NCBI RefSeq assembly: GCF_003569745.1
Contig: NZ_AP018498.1
Coordinates: 620,001 to 684,000 of the forward strand
DNA length: 64,000 nucleotides
Reading direction: 5' to 3'
DNA from: Altererythrobacter sp. B11
Lineage (GTDB): Bacteria > Pseudomonadota > Alphaproteobacteria > Sphingomonadales > Sphingomonadaceae
In this document: positions 54,006 through 61,900 of the stretch, one piece after another
How positions within the stretch are numbered: position 1 is the stretch's first letter
How the letters are laid out: every line of letters starts with the position of its first letter
Translations under genes and position numbers: made by a program
The notes under the pieces: model-generated
Told to the model about the DNA's origin: nothing
Seen by the model: the letters and a program-made list of their open reading frames with translations, nothing else
Databases searched by the model: none

Positions 54006-54910
54006 GGCGGGCGGCCGCACTGGGGGCGCCGGCGGTGCTTGCCGCCTGCGTGCCCGCGGGCAGCGGTGCGCCGGATGTGGCGGTGGTGCAACCGGTGGAG
54101 GCTTCGCCCGCCGCCGTGGCGCCTCCGCAAGCCCCGCGCCTCGCAGGCCCCAGCACTTTCGTCTATGATGGCCAGCTTACCCAGGGCGGCTGGATCCGCG
54201 GGCAGGCACCTGCGGGCACCGTCTCCGCCCGCCTGGGGGAGCAGGTGCTCACGCTGGATGGGGAAGGGCGCTTCTTCGCCGCCTTCGATCGCGACGCCGG
54301 CCCTACCGCCAGCCTGACGGCCACGCTGGCGGACGGGCGCGTGGTGCGCAGCCCGCTCTCCATCGCACCGCGCGAATGGCAGATCGAACGGGTGAATGTC
54401 GCCCGTTCGCCGGGAGGGCCGAGCGAGGCCTTCATGAAGATCCGCCGGCCGGAGCTGGCGCAGATCGCCGCCGCGCGCGCGAAGGACACGGGTGCAGAGG
54501 GCTGGCGGCAGGATTTCATCTGGCCCGTCACCGGGCGAATCTCCGGCCGGTTCGGATCGCAGCGCATCTATCGCGGGGAGCCGGGGAGCTATCACACCGG
54601 GCTCGACATCTCGAGCGGCACCAGCGGCACGCCCTTCGTCGCCCCGGCCGACGGCGTGGTGATCCTCGCCGCGCGGGAGCCGTTCTCGCTCGAAGGGCAC
54701 CTGCTGATGATCGACCATGGGGCGGGCCTCAACAGCGCCTTCCTTCACTGTTCGGAAATCGACGTGGAGCCGGGCCAGCATGTGAAGCAGGGGCAGATGC
54801 TCGGCCGCATCGGCGCCTCGGGCCGGGCGACCGGGCCGCATCTCCACTGGAGCATCAAATGGCACGATGCGCGGCTCGATCCGCTGCTGTTCCTCGGGCC
54901 GATGCCCTGA
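54002..54910 (+). CDS. M23 peptidase lipoprotein
   Basis: A 302-residue protein with N-terminal lipobox ([16 protein letters not shown], Cys 16) starting from GTG 54002, whose ribosome coupling overlaps the DUF2093 stop. The C-terminal LytM domain carries HTGLDIS (His, Asp) and HLHWS (HxH), the zinc motifs of M23 endopeptidases, with APADGVVILAAREPF in between. It should cleave peptidoglycan cross-links or act as an amidase activator in the envelope. Confidence 0.9.
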   Translation: MRRAAALGAPAVLAACVPAGSGAPDVAVVQPVEASPAAVAPPQAPRLAGPSTFVYDGQLTQGGWIRGQAPAGTVSARLGEQVLTLDGEGRFFAAFDRDAGPTASLTATLADGRVVRSPLSIAPREWQIERVNVARSPGGPSEAFMKIRRPELAQIAAARAKDTGAEGWRQDFIWPVTGRISGRFGSQRIYRGEPGSYHTGLDISSGTSGTPFVAPADGVVILAAREPFSLEGHLLMIDHGAGLNSAFLHCSEIDVEPGQHVKQGQMLGRIGASGRATGPHLHWSIKWHDARLDPLLFLGPMP

Positions 54911-54925
54911 TCGCCTGACCGGCCG

Positions 54926-56005
54926 GTGAGCGCGCGGGCAAGCAGGCGGCGGCAGGGAGCGCGCGGCCGCATCCTGCGGCTGCTCGCGGTCGCACTGGTG
55001 GCGGCGGCCCTTGCGCCGGGCACCTGGTGGCGCGAGCGGGTGAGCTGGGGCACGGCGGAAGGCAGCCCGCTGCTCACCGCCGTCCCGCTTTCGGTGCCGA
55101 CCGATCAGGCGGGGCCGCTGCGAGTGACGGGGCTGTGGTGGTTGCGCAGCACGAATCAGCATTTCGGCGGCTTCTCCGCGCTGCTGGCGCGCCCCGGCGG
55201 GCGACTGTTCGCCGCCAGCGATCGCGGGCGGCAGATGGACTTCTCGTCCCCAAGCGACGGCGGTGGCCGAGGGCCTGCTCAGTTCGCCTTCTTCGCCGGG
55301 CGGCAGGAGCTGGACAAAGCGGGTGCCGACATCGAATCGCTCACCGCCGATCCCGCCAGCGGCCGCATCTGGGCCGGCTATGAAGGCGCCAATGCGATCG
55401 AGCGCTACGATCCCGGCTTCGCCAACCGACGCCGCGCGCAACCCGCGGCCATGCGCGACTGGCCGCGCAACAGCGGGCCTGAGGCGATCCTGCACCTGCG
55501 CGACGGGCGCTTCATCGTGCTGGCCGAAGGCGATCCCGCGCCGCTGCCGGGCGAAACCACGCCCGGCCTGCTGTTCCCCGCCGACCCGGTGGACGCGGAG
55601 GGGGACGAATCAGAACCGCTCCGCTTCCGCTTCCCGCGGCCCGACGGCTTTCGCCCGGTAGACATGGCGCAACTGCCCGATGGGCGCGTGCTGATCCTGC
55701 TGCGCAAATTCGTGCTGGGTCTGCCGCCCCACTTTGAAACCCGGATCATCCTGGCCGATCCTGCGCGAATCACCGGGGGCGGGGCATGGAGCGGCGAAAC
55801 GCTGTTCGAACTGGCCAGCCCGCTACCGCGCGAGAACTACGAAGGCATGGCCATCGTGCCCGGGCCCGGCGATGCCGTGACCATCTGGCTGATTTCCGAC
55901 GACAACACGTCCGTGTTCCAGCGCACGCTGCTGATGCGGCTGGCGTGGAGTCCCAGTAGAGGCGCACAAGAAAAGGCGCGCGACAGCAGCCGCGCGCCCG
56001 GTTGA
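54926..56005 (+). CDS. Esterase-like/phytase-family secreted protein
   Basis: A 359-residue protein. An N-terminal Arg-rich stretch and hydrophobic segment (LLAVALVAAALAPGTWW) suggest export. The beta-propeller-like domain shows LLARPGGRLFAASDRG, DIESLTADPASGRIWAGYEGANAIERY and PRENYEGMAIVPGPGDAVTIWLISDDN, as in the esterase-like activity of phytase family (PF13449). Substrate unknown. Its last 11 codons lie on the rpmB terminator hairpin. Confidence 0.82.
   Translation: MSARASRRRQGARGRILRLLAVALVAAALAPGTWWRERVSWGTAEGSPLLTAVPLSVPTDQAGPLRVTGLWWLRSTNQHFGGFSALLARPGGRLFAASDRGRQMDFSSPSDGGGRGPAQFAFFAGRQELDKAGADIESLTADPASGRIWAGYEGANAIERYDPGFANRRRAQPAAMRDWPRNSGPEAILHLRDGRFIVLAEGDPAPLPGETTPGLLFPADPVDAEGDESEPLRFRFPRPDGFRPVDMAQLPDGRVLILLRKFVLGLPPHFETRIILADPARITGGGAWSGETLFELASPLPRENYEGMAIVPGPGDAVTIWLISDDNTSVFQRTLLMRLAWSPSRGAQEKARDSSRAPG
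55971..55998 (-). terminator. Terminator of rpmB, inside the phytase-family gene
   Basis: On the minus strand GGCGCGCG and CGCGCGCC (eight-base stem, 55975-55998) with an eight-base loop, followed by TTTT (55971-55974). It lies within the coding end of the convergent gene, 42 bases past the rpmB stop. Confidence 0.7.
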
Positions 56006-56040
56006 TCGGCCCCGCCGCGGCGCCTTGCGGCGCCCGCGAA

Positions 56041-56328
56041 TCAGGCGGCCGGCTGCACCTTCTTGAGATCGCGCTTCACCTTGCGGGCGCGCGGGCTCAG
56101 CTTCTCGTCAGAGGTCTTGAGCAGCCAGTTGTCCAGCCCGCCATTGTGCTCGACGGAGCGCAGGCCCTGCGTGGAGACGCGGAACTTGAAGCTGCGGTCC
56201 AGCTTCTCGCTCAGCAGCGTCACGTTCTGCAGATTGGGCAGGAAGACGCGCTTGGTCTTGTTGTTGGCGTGGCTAACATTGTGGCCAATCTGGCGGCCCT
56301 TGCCGGTCAGTTCGCAGATACGCGACAT
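56041..56328 (-). CDS. rpmB: 50S ribosomal protein bL28 (L28)
   Basis: A 95-residue L28. [35 protein letters not shown] is the N-terminal signature (one Cys only, so no zinc ribbon), and [21 protein letters not shown] the core. Start ATG 56328 from family alignment. It is single and convergent with the phytase-family gene. Confidence 0.97.
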   Translation of the reverse strand: MSRICELTGKGRQIGHNVSHANNKTKRVFLPNLQNVTLLSEKLDRSFKFRVSTQGLRSVEHNGGLDNWLLKTSDEKLSPRARKVKRDLKKVQPAA

Positions 56329-56466
56329 GATGCTCTCTCGAATTCTGTCTGTGCCGATGTTCGGAAAGCGGCGCGCATAGCGGGGGAGGGGGCACTCGTC
56401 AAGCAATCCGCCCCGCTCCTCGGCCATTTCGCAGCCATTGCCGCGACCCCTGCCCCCCGCTAGCGC

Positions 56467-56928
56467 ATGGCAATGACCACCTGGCCGCTCCCCCCGCCGA
56501 TGGCCCGCGCGATCGCGCTGGCCGAGCGCGCCTCCGCCAGCGGAGAAGTGCCCGTGGGCGCGGTGGTGATGCGCCGTGGGGAAGTGCTGGGCGAAGGCCA
56601 CAATGCGCCGCGCGGGCTGGCCGATCCCACCGCCCATGCCGAAATCCTGGCCCTGCGACAGGCAGCCCAGCGCCTTGGTAACGAGCGGCTGGATGGCTGC
56701 GACCTGTGGGTGACGCTGGAGCCCTGCGCCATGTGTGCGGGCGCCATCGCCCATGCGCGAATCGCCCGGCTCTATTATGCCGCACCCGATCCCAAGGGCG
56801 GCGCGGTGGAGCATGGCGCAAGGCTGTTCGACCAGCCGCAATGCCTGCACCGGCCAGAGGTCTATTCCGGCATGGGGGAAGAGCGGGCGGCGGCGCTGCT
56901 GCGCCAATTCTTTGCCGCCCGCCGATGA
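56467..56928 (+). CDS. tadA: tRNA adenosine(34) deaminase TadA
   Basis: A 153-residue deaminase. Zinc site [11 protein letters not shown] (His and proton-shuttle Glu) and [16 protein letters not shown] (two Cys) are complete. [22 protein letters not shown] opens the fold. It converts A34 to inosine in tRNA-Arg. ATG 56467 used; ATG 56473 is an alternative. The 138-base gap before it holds no gene. Confidence 0.93.
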   Translation: MAMTTWPLPPPMARAIALAERASASGEVPVGAVVMRRGEVLGEGHNAPRGLADPTAHAEILALRQAAQRLGNERLDGCDLWVTLEPCAMCAGAIAHARIARLYYAAPDPKGGAVEHGARLFDQPQCLHRPEVYSGMGEERAAALLRQFFAARR

Positions 56929-56941
56929 TCAGGCCGCTGAT

Positions 56942-57652
56942 CTAAAGGCCGCGCCAGATCTTCACCGGCGCCGAATCGCCGCTGCCCCGCCGCCGCGCAT
57001 CGCAGCGGGCTGGCAGGAAATCCGTGCCGTAACAGAGCCACATCTCCTCCAGCCAGCCGCGCGAGTTGAGACGGATGCCGATATGCTCCGGCTGCCAGTG
57101 GCGATTGGCATCGGCAAAACCGCGGCGGACATCGCCCGCCGTCAGCCCCTCCTTGCGTGAGAGACGATCGTAGTCAGGCAGGCGCAGGCTGTTCCACAGG
57201 ATGCGGGTGATGCGGAAATAGGTTTCGGGCCGCTGGGCCATACAACTGCCATGCTTGGCCCATTCATTGGCAAGCAGCGCAGGCGACGGGGTCATGCACA
57301 GGTTGCGCGCCAGCTCGCCGCCGGTGAGCGCGTTCCGCACCGGGCAATATTGTGGCCAGCCACGCGATCCGCCTTCGGGCCAAAGCCCGTGGACCACGAA
57401 GCCGAACCGGCCGCTGCTGCCCGAACACTGCCGCGCATCGGCCCGGCTCTTCCCACGGGTGCGACAATATTCGGGGGACCAGCTGAGCGCGAGCGTGTAG
57501 CCGCTGATCGGCCTGGCGCGCGCGGGCCCATCCTGCGCCACGCGCGGAACCGGTACAGGCCCCTGCGGAACGTGGCATTGATAGGCCTGCGCATGCGCCA
57601 CCGCCGGCGCTATCGCCAGCGCGGCGGCCAGCAGGCAGCGGCGCAGGCTCAG
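56942..57652 (-). CDS. RNase T2 family ribonuclease (probable CTG start)
   Basis: Catalytic motifs are clear: FVVHGLWPEG (CAS I) and NEWAKHGSC (CAS II). Paired Cys in CRTRG, CSGSS, CPVRN, CMTPS fit a secreted, disulfide-linked enzyme that hydrolyses RNA outside the cytoplasm. The first ordinary in-frame start (GTG 57601) lies inside the signal peptide. Starting at CTG 57652 gives SLRRCLLAAALAIAPAVAHA, a full Sec signal with AHA cleavage. A GGAGG lies seven bases before that CTG, which overlaps the upstream stop in CTGA. The start is inferred. Confidence 0.8.
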   Translation of the reverse strand: MSLRRCLLAAALAIAPAVAHAQAYQCHVPQGPVPVPRVAQDGPARARPISGYTLALSWSPEYCRTRGKSRADARQCSGSSGRFGFVVHGLWPEGGSRGWPQYCPVRNALTGGELARNLCMTPSPALLANEWAKHGSCMAQRPETYFRITRILWNSLRLPDYDRLSRKEGLTAGDVRRGFADANRHWQPEHIGIRLNSRGWLEEMWLCYGTDFLPARCDARRRGSGDSAPVKIWRGL

Positions 57653-58074
57653 TCGAAAACCTCCGGATCCTGCGCCTCTCCCTTCAACCAGAGAATGGCG
57701 TCGGCGCGGAACAGGAAGACGAGCGCGGCCACTTCAAGCAGGTAGGTGAGCAGGCCCAGCGCCCTCGTGACGGTAAAATCCGCCGCGAAGATGCCCGGCA
57801 GGCTGAACAGGCCGATCGCCACGAAGAAGGTGAGCACCCATTTCGCGATATTGGATGCGCGCCGGGCGATGAAGAACCACAGCAGCAGGTAGATCGCAAA
57901 GCCGAAGGCGAAGGTGGCGATGACGAAGCCGGAGCCGAGGCCCAGCTCCTCCATGCCCGGTTGCCGCGCCAGCAGATCCACTGTGTCGCCATAGCCGATG
58001 AGGAAGCTCGCCGCACTGATCGCCAGCGACAGCAGGAACAGTCGTTCGAACATCAGGATGGATTGCGGTCGCAT
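57649..58074 (-). CDS. Four-helix membrane protein, unknown function
   Basis: A 141-residue protein. Hydrophobic stretches LFLLSLAISAASFLIG, FVIATFAFGFAIYLLLWFFIA, WVLTFFVAIGLFSLPGIFA and ALGLLTYLLEVAALVFLFR. No family is certain. The stop overlaps the presumed CTG start of the RNase T2 gene by four bases, so the two genes would be coupled. ATG 58074 has GAGGGGG upstream; an open extension of 19 codons before it looks unlikely. Confidence 0.7.
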   Translation of the reverse strand: MRPQSILMFERLFLLSLAISAASFLIGYGDTVDLLARQPGMEELGLGSGFVIATFAFGFAIYLLLWFFIARRASNIAKWVLTFFVAIGLFSLPGIFAADFTVTRALGLLTYLLEVAALVFLFRADAILWLKGEAQDPEVFD

Positions 58075-58145
58075 CAACAGGCCCCCTCTTTGTGCAGGGC
58101 GCATCCTGCATCCCACGGGGGCGGCTGGCAATCCTCACCAGCCAA

Positions 58146-59009
58146 TCAGAGCGGCGTGAAATCCAGCCCTATATCCGCCGCCGGAGCGCTTTGCGTCAGG
58201 CGGCCGACGGACACATAGTCCACGCCGCTGGCGGCGATGGCGCCGATCGTCTCCAGCGTGACCCCGCCGGAGGCTTCGGTGGCGGCGCGGCCGCCGATCA
58301 CTTCCACCGCGGCCCGCAGCTGCGCAGGGTCCATGTTGTCGAGCAGGATGTGGTTTGCCCCCGCCGCCAGCGCCGGTTCGATCTGCTCGATCCGGTCGAC
58401 CTCGCAGATGATCCGCGACACCCCGGCCTCGCGTGCGCGGCGCACCGCCTCGCCTACGCTGCCGGCCACGAGGATGTGATTGTCCTTGATCATCGCTGCA
58501 TCCCACAGCCCCATGCGGTGGTTCTGCGCGCCGCCCATGCGGGTGGCATATTTTTCCAGATGGCGCAGGCCGGGGATGGTCTTGCGCGTATCCAGCAGCG
58601 TGCAGCGTGCTTCACCCATCGCGCGGACATAGTCCCGGGTCAGCGTGGCGATGCCGGTCAGGTGCTGCACGATGTTGAGCGCGCTGCGCTCCGCCGTCAG
58701 CAGTGCGCGGGCATTGCCGGTGAGCCGCATCAGCGCAGTCCCGGGGCGCACGTCCTCACCCTCTTCCGCCAGAATCGCGATCTCCATGGCGGGATCGAGC
58801 AGGCGGAAGAACTCCGCCGCGATCGGCAGGCCGGCCACCACCGCGGCAACGCGGCTGTCCATCACGCCGGAGAAACGCGCCTCGGCCGGGATCACGCTTT
58901 CGGCGGTGACGTCATGCCCGCCGCCGGGAAGGCCGGTGCCGAGATCCTCGTCCAGCGTGGCGCGCAGGAACTGCGCGAGGTCGAACCCCTCAAGCGTGAA
59001 GGCGGTCAT
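58146..59009 (-). CDS. nadC: Nicotinate-nucleotide pyrophosphorylase (carboxylating)
   Basis: A 287-residue quinolinate phosphoribosyltransferase. DEDLGTGLPGGGHDVTAESVIP opens the fold; RTALMRLTGNARALLTAERSALNIVQHLTGIATLTRDYV and LLDTRKTIPGLRHLEKYA are the family signatures, and LLDNMDPAQLRAAVE the PRPP loop. It makes NaMN for NAD. ATG 59009 by alignment. No nadA or nadB nearby. Confidence 0.95.
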   Translation of the reverse strand: MTAFTLEGFDLAQFLRATLDEDLGTGLPGGGHDVTAESVIPAEARFSGVMDSRVAAVVAGLPIAAEFFRLLDPAMEIAILAEEGEDVRPGTALMRLTGNARALLTAERSALNIVQHLTGIATLTRDYVRAMGEARCTLLDTRKTIPGLRHLEKYATRMGGAQNHRMGLWDAAMIKDNHILVAGSVGEAVRRAREAGVSRIICEVDRIEQIEPALAAGANHILLDNMDPAQLRAAVEVIGGRAATEASGGVTLETIGAIAASGVDYVSVGRLTQSAPAADIGLDFTPL

Positions 59010-59084
59010 CCGGTCATCCTCCTGGCCCGAAGCGAATGCCCGGGCGGGCCGATGGCCCGCCTCGGCGCCTAGAGCCCCGCTCGC

Positions 59085-59099
59085 CCGGGTCAAGCCCGG
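59085..59099. repeat. Short palindrome related to the sufC-upstream element
   Basis: CCGGGTCAAGCCCGG, a five-base stem with the same TCAAG loop as the element at 43633-43653. It lies between the LytTR regulator and nadC and could aid termination. Confidence 0.4.
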
Positions 59100-59106
59100 C
59101 GCAGTC

Positions 59107-59901
59107 TCAATGCACGAAGCGGGCGACCACATCCCGATAGGAGCGGCTGACCTTCACCTCGGCGCCCGAATCGAGCACCAGGAAGCATTCGCCATTGGTA
59201 TGCGGCTTCACCTGGCGCACCTGATCGAGATTGACGATGGTGGAGCGGTGGACGCGCTGAAACACGCGCGGATCGAGCCGGCGCTCGAGATCCTTCATCG
59301 TTTCGCGCAGGATCAGCGAATTGTCGCCGGTGTAGATGCACATGTAATCGCCGGCCGCCTCGATATGTTCGATCGTGGCGACATCGACACGGAAGATCTG
59401 GCCGCGATCCTTGACGTTGATCATCCGTTCGTAGCGGCTGGCGCCCTCTTCCTCGCCCGGCATGTTCTCCATCGCCTCGGGCGCCACTTCGGCCAGCACG
59501 TCCTTGAGCTTCTCGGCCTCTTCGGCGGAGCGTTTCTCGGTCAGGCGGGTGCGCACGCGGTCAAGCGTGTCGGCCAGCTTGCCCTCGTCCACCGGCTTCA
59601 TCAGGTAATTGATCGCATTCGCCTCGAAGGCGCGGATCGCGTGTTCCTGATAGGCGGTGACGAAGACGAACAGCGGCGGATCGATCTCCATCACCCCGCT
59701 GACGACCGAAAAGCCGTCGAAGCCCGGCATCTGGATGTCGAGGAACACCAGATCGGGCTTTTCCGTCTTGATCGCGCGGATCGCCTCGCGCCCGTTGGCG
59801 CAGGTGCCGATGATCTCCACGTCCGGGAAGGCCTGGAGCCTCAGCTGAAGGCCCTGGATGGCCAGCTTCTCGTCATCAACGATGAGTGTGCGGATTGTCA
59901 T
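59107..59901 (-). CDS. LytTR-family response regulator (second copy)
   Basis: A 264-residue regulator. The receiver has VDDEK, the phospho-Asp at about 55 in LVFLDIQMPGFDG, and LMKPVDEG. After a Glu-rich linker (EEAEKLKDVLAEVAPEAMENMPGEEEG) comes the LytTR domain (IEHIEAAGDYMCIYTGDNSLILRETMKDLERRL, FQRVHRSTIVNLD, VSRSYRDVVARF). Its ATG overlaps the kinase stop. It resembles the 27949 regulator but with a longer linker. Confidence 0.92.
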   Translation of the reverse strand: MTIRTLIVDDEKLAIQGLQLRLQAFPDVEIIGTCANGREAIRAIKTEKPDLVFLDIQMPGFDGFSVVSGVMEIDPPLFVFVTAYQEHAIRAFEANAINYLMKPVDEGKLADTLDRVRTRLTEKRSAEEAEKLKDVLAEVAPEAMENMPGEEEGASRYERMINVKDRGQIFRVDVATIEHIEAAGDYMCIYTGDNSLILRETMKDLERRLDPRVFQRVHRSTIVNLDQVRQVKPHTNGECFLVLDSGAEVKVSRSYRDVVARFVH

Positions 59902-61115
59902 GCAGTGGTTCCGATCGCGCTGTTCGCGCCTTGGGGTGCGTGGGGGGGATTGTGAGAGGGTTGGGCTGCTGCGGTGAATGGCGGCGGGGGCGGTGCCGAA
60001 TCATCGTCCGCCTCCCCGCGCTCATACGGAATCTCGATGATCACGGTGAAACCGCCATCGGCCGGTGTCTGGATTTCGAAGCGGTGTTCCTCACCATAGG
60101 CTTGCTGCAGCCGATCGCGAATATTCGCGAGGCCAACGCCGGTGGAAACGGAACGATCCGGGAAAAGTTTCGCCTCGCCGCTGCGCCGATCAAGCGCCTG
60201 CTGCTGCAGGCCCGGGCCGGTGTCGGACACAGTCATCCGCAGGCGATTGGCGATCAGTTGCGCCGACAGGCTGATGCGCGCGCCTTCCTCCTGCGGGGAG
60301 ACGGCATATTTGATCGCATTCTCCACCAGCGGTTGCAGCAGCAGTGAAGGAATGCAGGCATCTGCGGCGGCCGGATCCACCTTGAACACGGTGCGCAGCC
60401 GTTCCTCGAACCGCATCCGCTCGATATCGAGATAGAGCTTCAGCGTCTCCACTTCCTGCGCGACCGTCACCTTGCCGCCCGGCTGGGTGACGAGCGTGTG
60501 GCGCAGGAAGCTGGAAAGGCGGGTGAGCATCGCATTGGCCGGTTCGGTCTGCTTGAGAAGCACCAGCGTGCTGATGGAGTTCAAGGTGTTGAACAGGAAA
60601 TGCGGGTTCAGCTGGTAGCGCAGCATGGCGAGCTGAGCGATCGTGGCCTGCGCCTCCAGCCGTTCCAGCCGGTCCGCCTGCTCTTCCACCTGGAGGAAAT
60701 AGTTGATCGCGTAATAGAGCGCCGACCATGCGCCGAGCAACGTGAGGTCGATGTTGAAATAGATCAGGAAGCGCTGGGCCAGCGTTGCCTCGCGATCGGC
60801 ATAGACCAGCCCGGCGAGCCAGCCGTCGATTAGCGCGTAGATGGTTACGAACAGGGCCAGCACCACCGCCGTGGTGCCCCAGGTGATCAAGGGCTGACGG
60901 TTGAACAGGGCGCGATAGATCACCGCCAGGATCAGGCTCAGCGAAAAGCCCGTGACGGTGGAAATCAGCACCAGGATCAGGAAGTTGCTGGCCTGCGCAT
61001 TGGCGACGCCGGACATGGCCCGCAGCAGCGCGGCGCCGCCCCAGCCGATGAACTGCAGGTTCCAGAAGGCGCGGTTCTTGTCCTTGAAGAAGGGCGTGGG
61101 GCGGAAGGGCAGCAT
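59898..61115 (-). CDS. LytS-type histidine kinase (second copy)
   Basis: A 405-residue sensor. N-terminal membrane segments (NLQFIGWGGAALLRAM, FLILVLISTVTGFSLSLILAVIY, ITWGTTAVVLALFVTIYALIDG, YFNIDLTLLGAWSALYYAINYF) precede RYQLNPHFLFNTLNSISTLVL with the phospho-His, then ENAIKYAVSPQEEG and GVGLANIRDRLQQAYG (ATPase). ATG 61115 is used; a TTG at 61184 is open upstream. Coupled with the regulator at 59107 by four-base overlap. Confidence 0.9.
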   Translation of the reverse strand: MLPFRPTPFFKDKNRAFWNLQFIGWGGAALLRAMSGVANAQASNFLILVLISTVTGFSLSLILAVIYRALFNRQPLITWGTTAVVLALFVTIYALIDGWLAGLVYADREATLAQRFLIYFNIDLTLLGAWSALYYAINYFLQVEEQADRLERLEAQATIAQLAMLRYQLNPHFLFNTLNSISTLVLLKQTEPANAMLTRLSSFLRHTLVTQPGGKVTVAQEVETLKLYLDIERMRFEERLRTVFKVDPAAADACIPSLLLQPLVENAIKYAVSPQEEGARISLSAQLIANRLRMTVSDTGPGLQQQALDRRSGEAKLFPDRSVSTGVGLANIRDRLQQAYGEEHRFEIQTPADGGFTVIIEIPYERGEADDDSAPPPPPFTAAAQPSHNPPHAPQGANSAIGTTA

Positions 61116-61198
61116 GCCTGCCGCGCCCCCGGGCCGCGCTTCCCGCGGCCGTGCGGAGCGCCTGCGCTGCGTCAGCCGCGACAAGGAGAGCCGCGTCG

Positions 61199-61891
61199 TC
61201 AGGACTCGCGCGCCTCCGCGATCGCCGCGCCGATGCGCTGCTTGCCCACCGCGCCGTTCAGCGCCTGGTCGCCGATGATCCAGCCGGGCGTGCCGGAGAT
61301 GCCCAGTTCGTTAGCGAGCGCGGCATTGGTGCGCAGATGCGTGTCGAACGCGCCGCTGGCGATGGCCGCATTGGCCTTGGCGAGATCCAGCCCCGCCTCC
61401 TTTGCCGCCGCTTCGATGGCATCCGCGCTCGGTGGGCCGAGGCGGAACATGGCGTCGTGGAAGGCGGCATATTTGCCCTGTTGCGCAGCGGCCAGCGCCA
61501 TGCGCGCGGCATCCACGCTTTCCGGCCGCAGGATCGGGAATTCCCGCACCACCACCCGCAGATCGGGATTGGCGGCGATCAGATCGGCCACGTCGCCCAG
61601 GCTTTGCCGGCAATAGGTGCAGGCATAATCGGTGAATTCGACCAGCGTCACCTTACCGTCCGGATTGCCCATCACGGCGCCGGGGAAGGGCGTCTCCAGC
61701 TCAGCCCGCAGGGGGGCGATGCGCGCCTGCTGGTCGCGCCGCTGCAATTCCTCCATCGCCTGGGGCAGCACTTCGGGATTGGCCAGCAGGTAATCCCGCG
61801 TGGCCTTGCCGCCGAAGCCGGCGGCATCCCACAGGGCGGCGCCGGCGAAGCCGGCACCAAGCGACAGGAGGAGAGTGAGAACCCAACGCAT
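61199..61891 (-). CDS. DsbA-family thioredoxin-fold protein
   Basis: A 230-residue secreted protein. Signal segment WVLTLLLSLGAGFAGAALW, an N-terminal helical arm, then the thioredoxin domain with CTYC in TDYACTYCRQSL and a cis-Pro in GISGTPGWIIG. PILRPESVDAARMALAA is the inserted helix typical of DsbA/DsbG-like proteins. Likely disulfide oxidoreductase in the periplasm. It precedes by nine bases an M48 protease, and its start is ATG 61891 (TTG 61897 possible). Confidence 0.9.
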   Translation of the reverse strand: MRWVLTLLLSLGAGFAGAALWDAAGFGGKATRDYLLANPEVLPQAMEELQRRDQQARIAPLRAELETPFPGAVMGNPDGKVTLVEFTDYACTYCRQSLGDVADLIAANPDLRVVVREFPILRPESVDAARMALAAAQQGKYAAFHDAMFRLGPPSADAIEAAAKEAGLDLAKANAAIASGAFDTHLRTNAALANELGISGTPGWIIGDQALNGAVGKQRIGAAIAEARES

Positions 61892-61900
61892 CGGCAAGGC

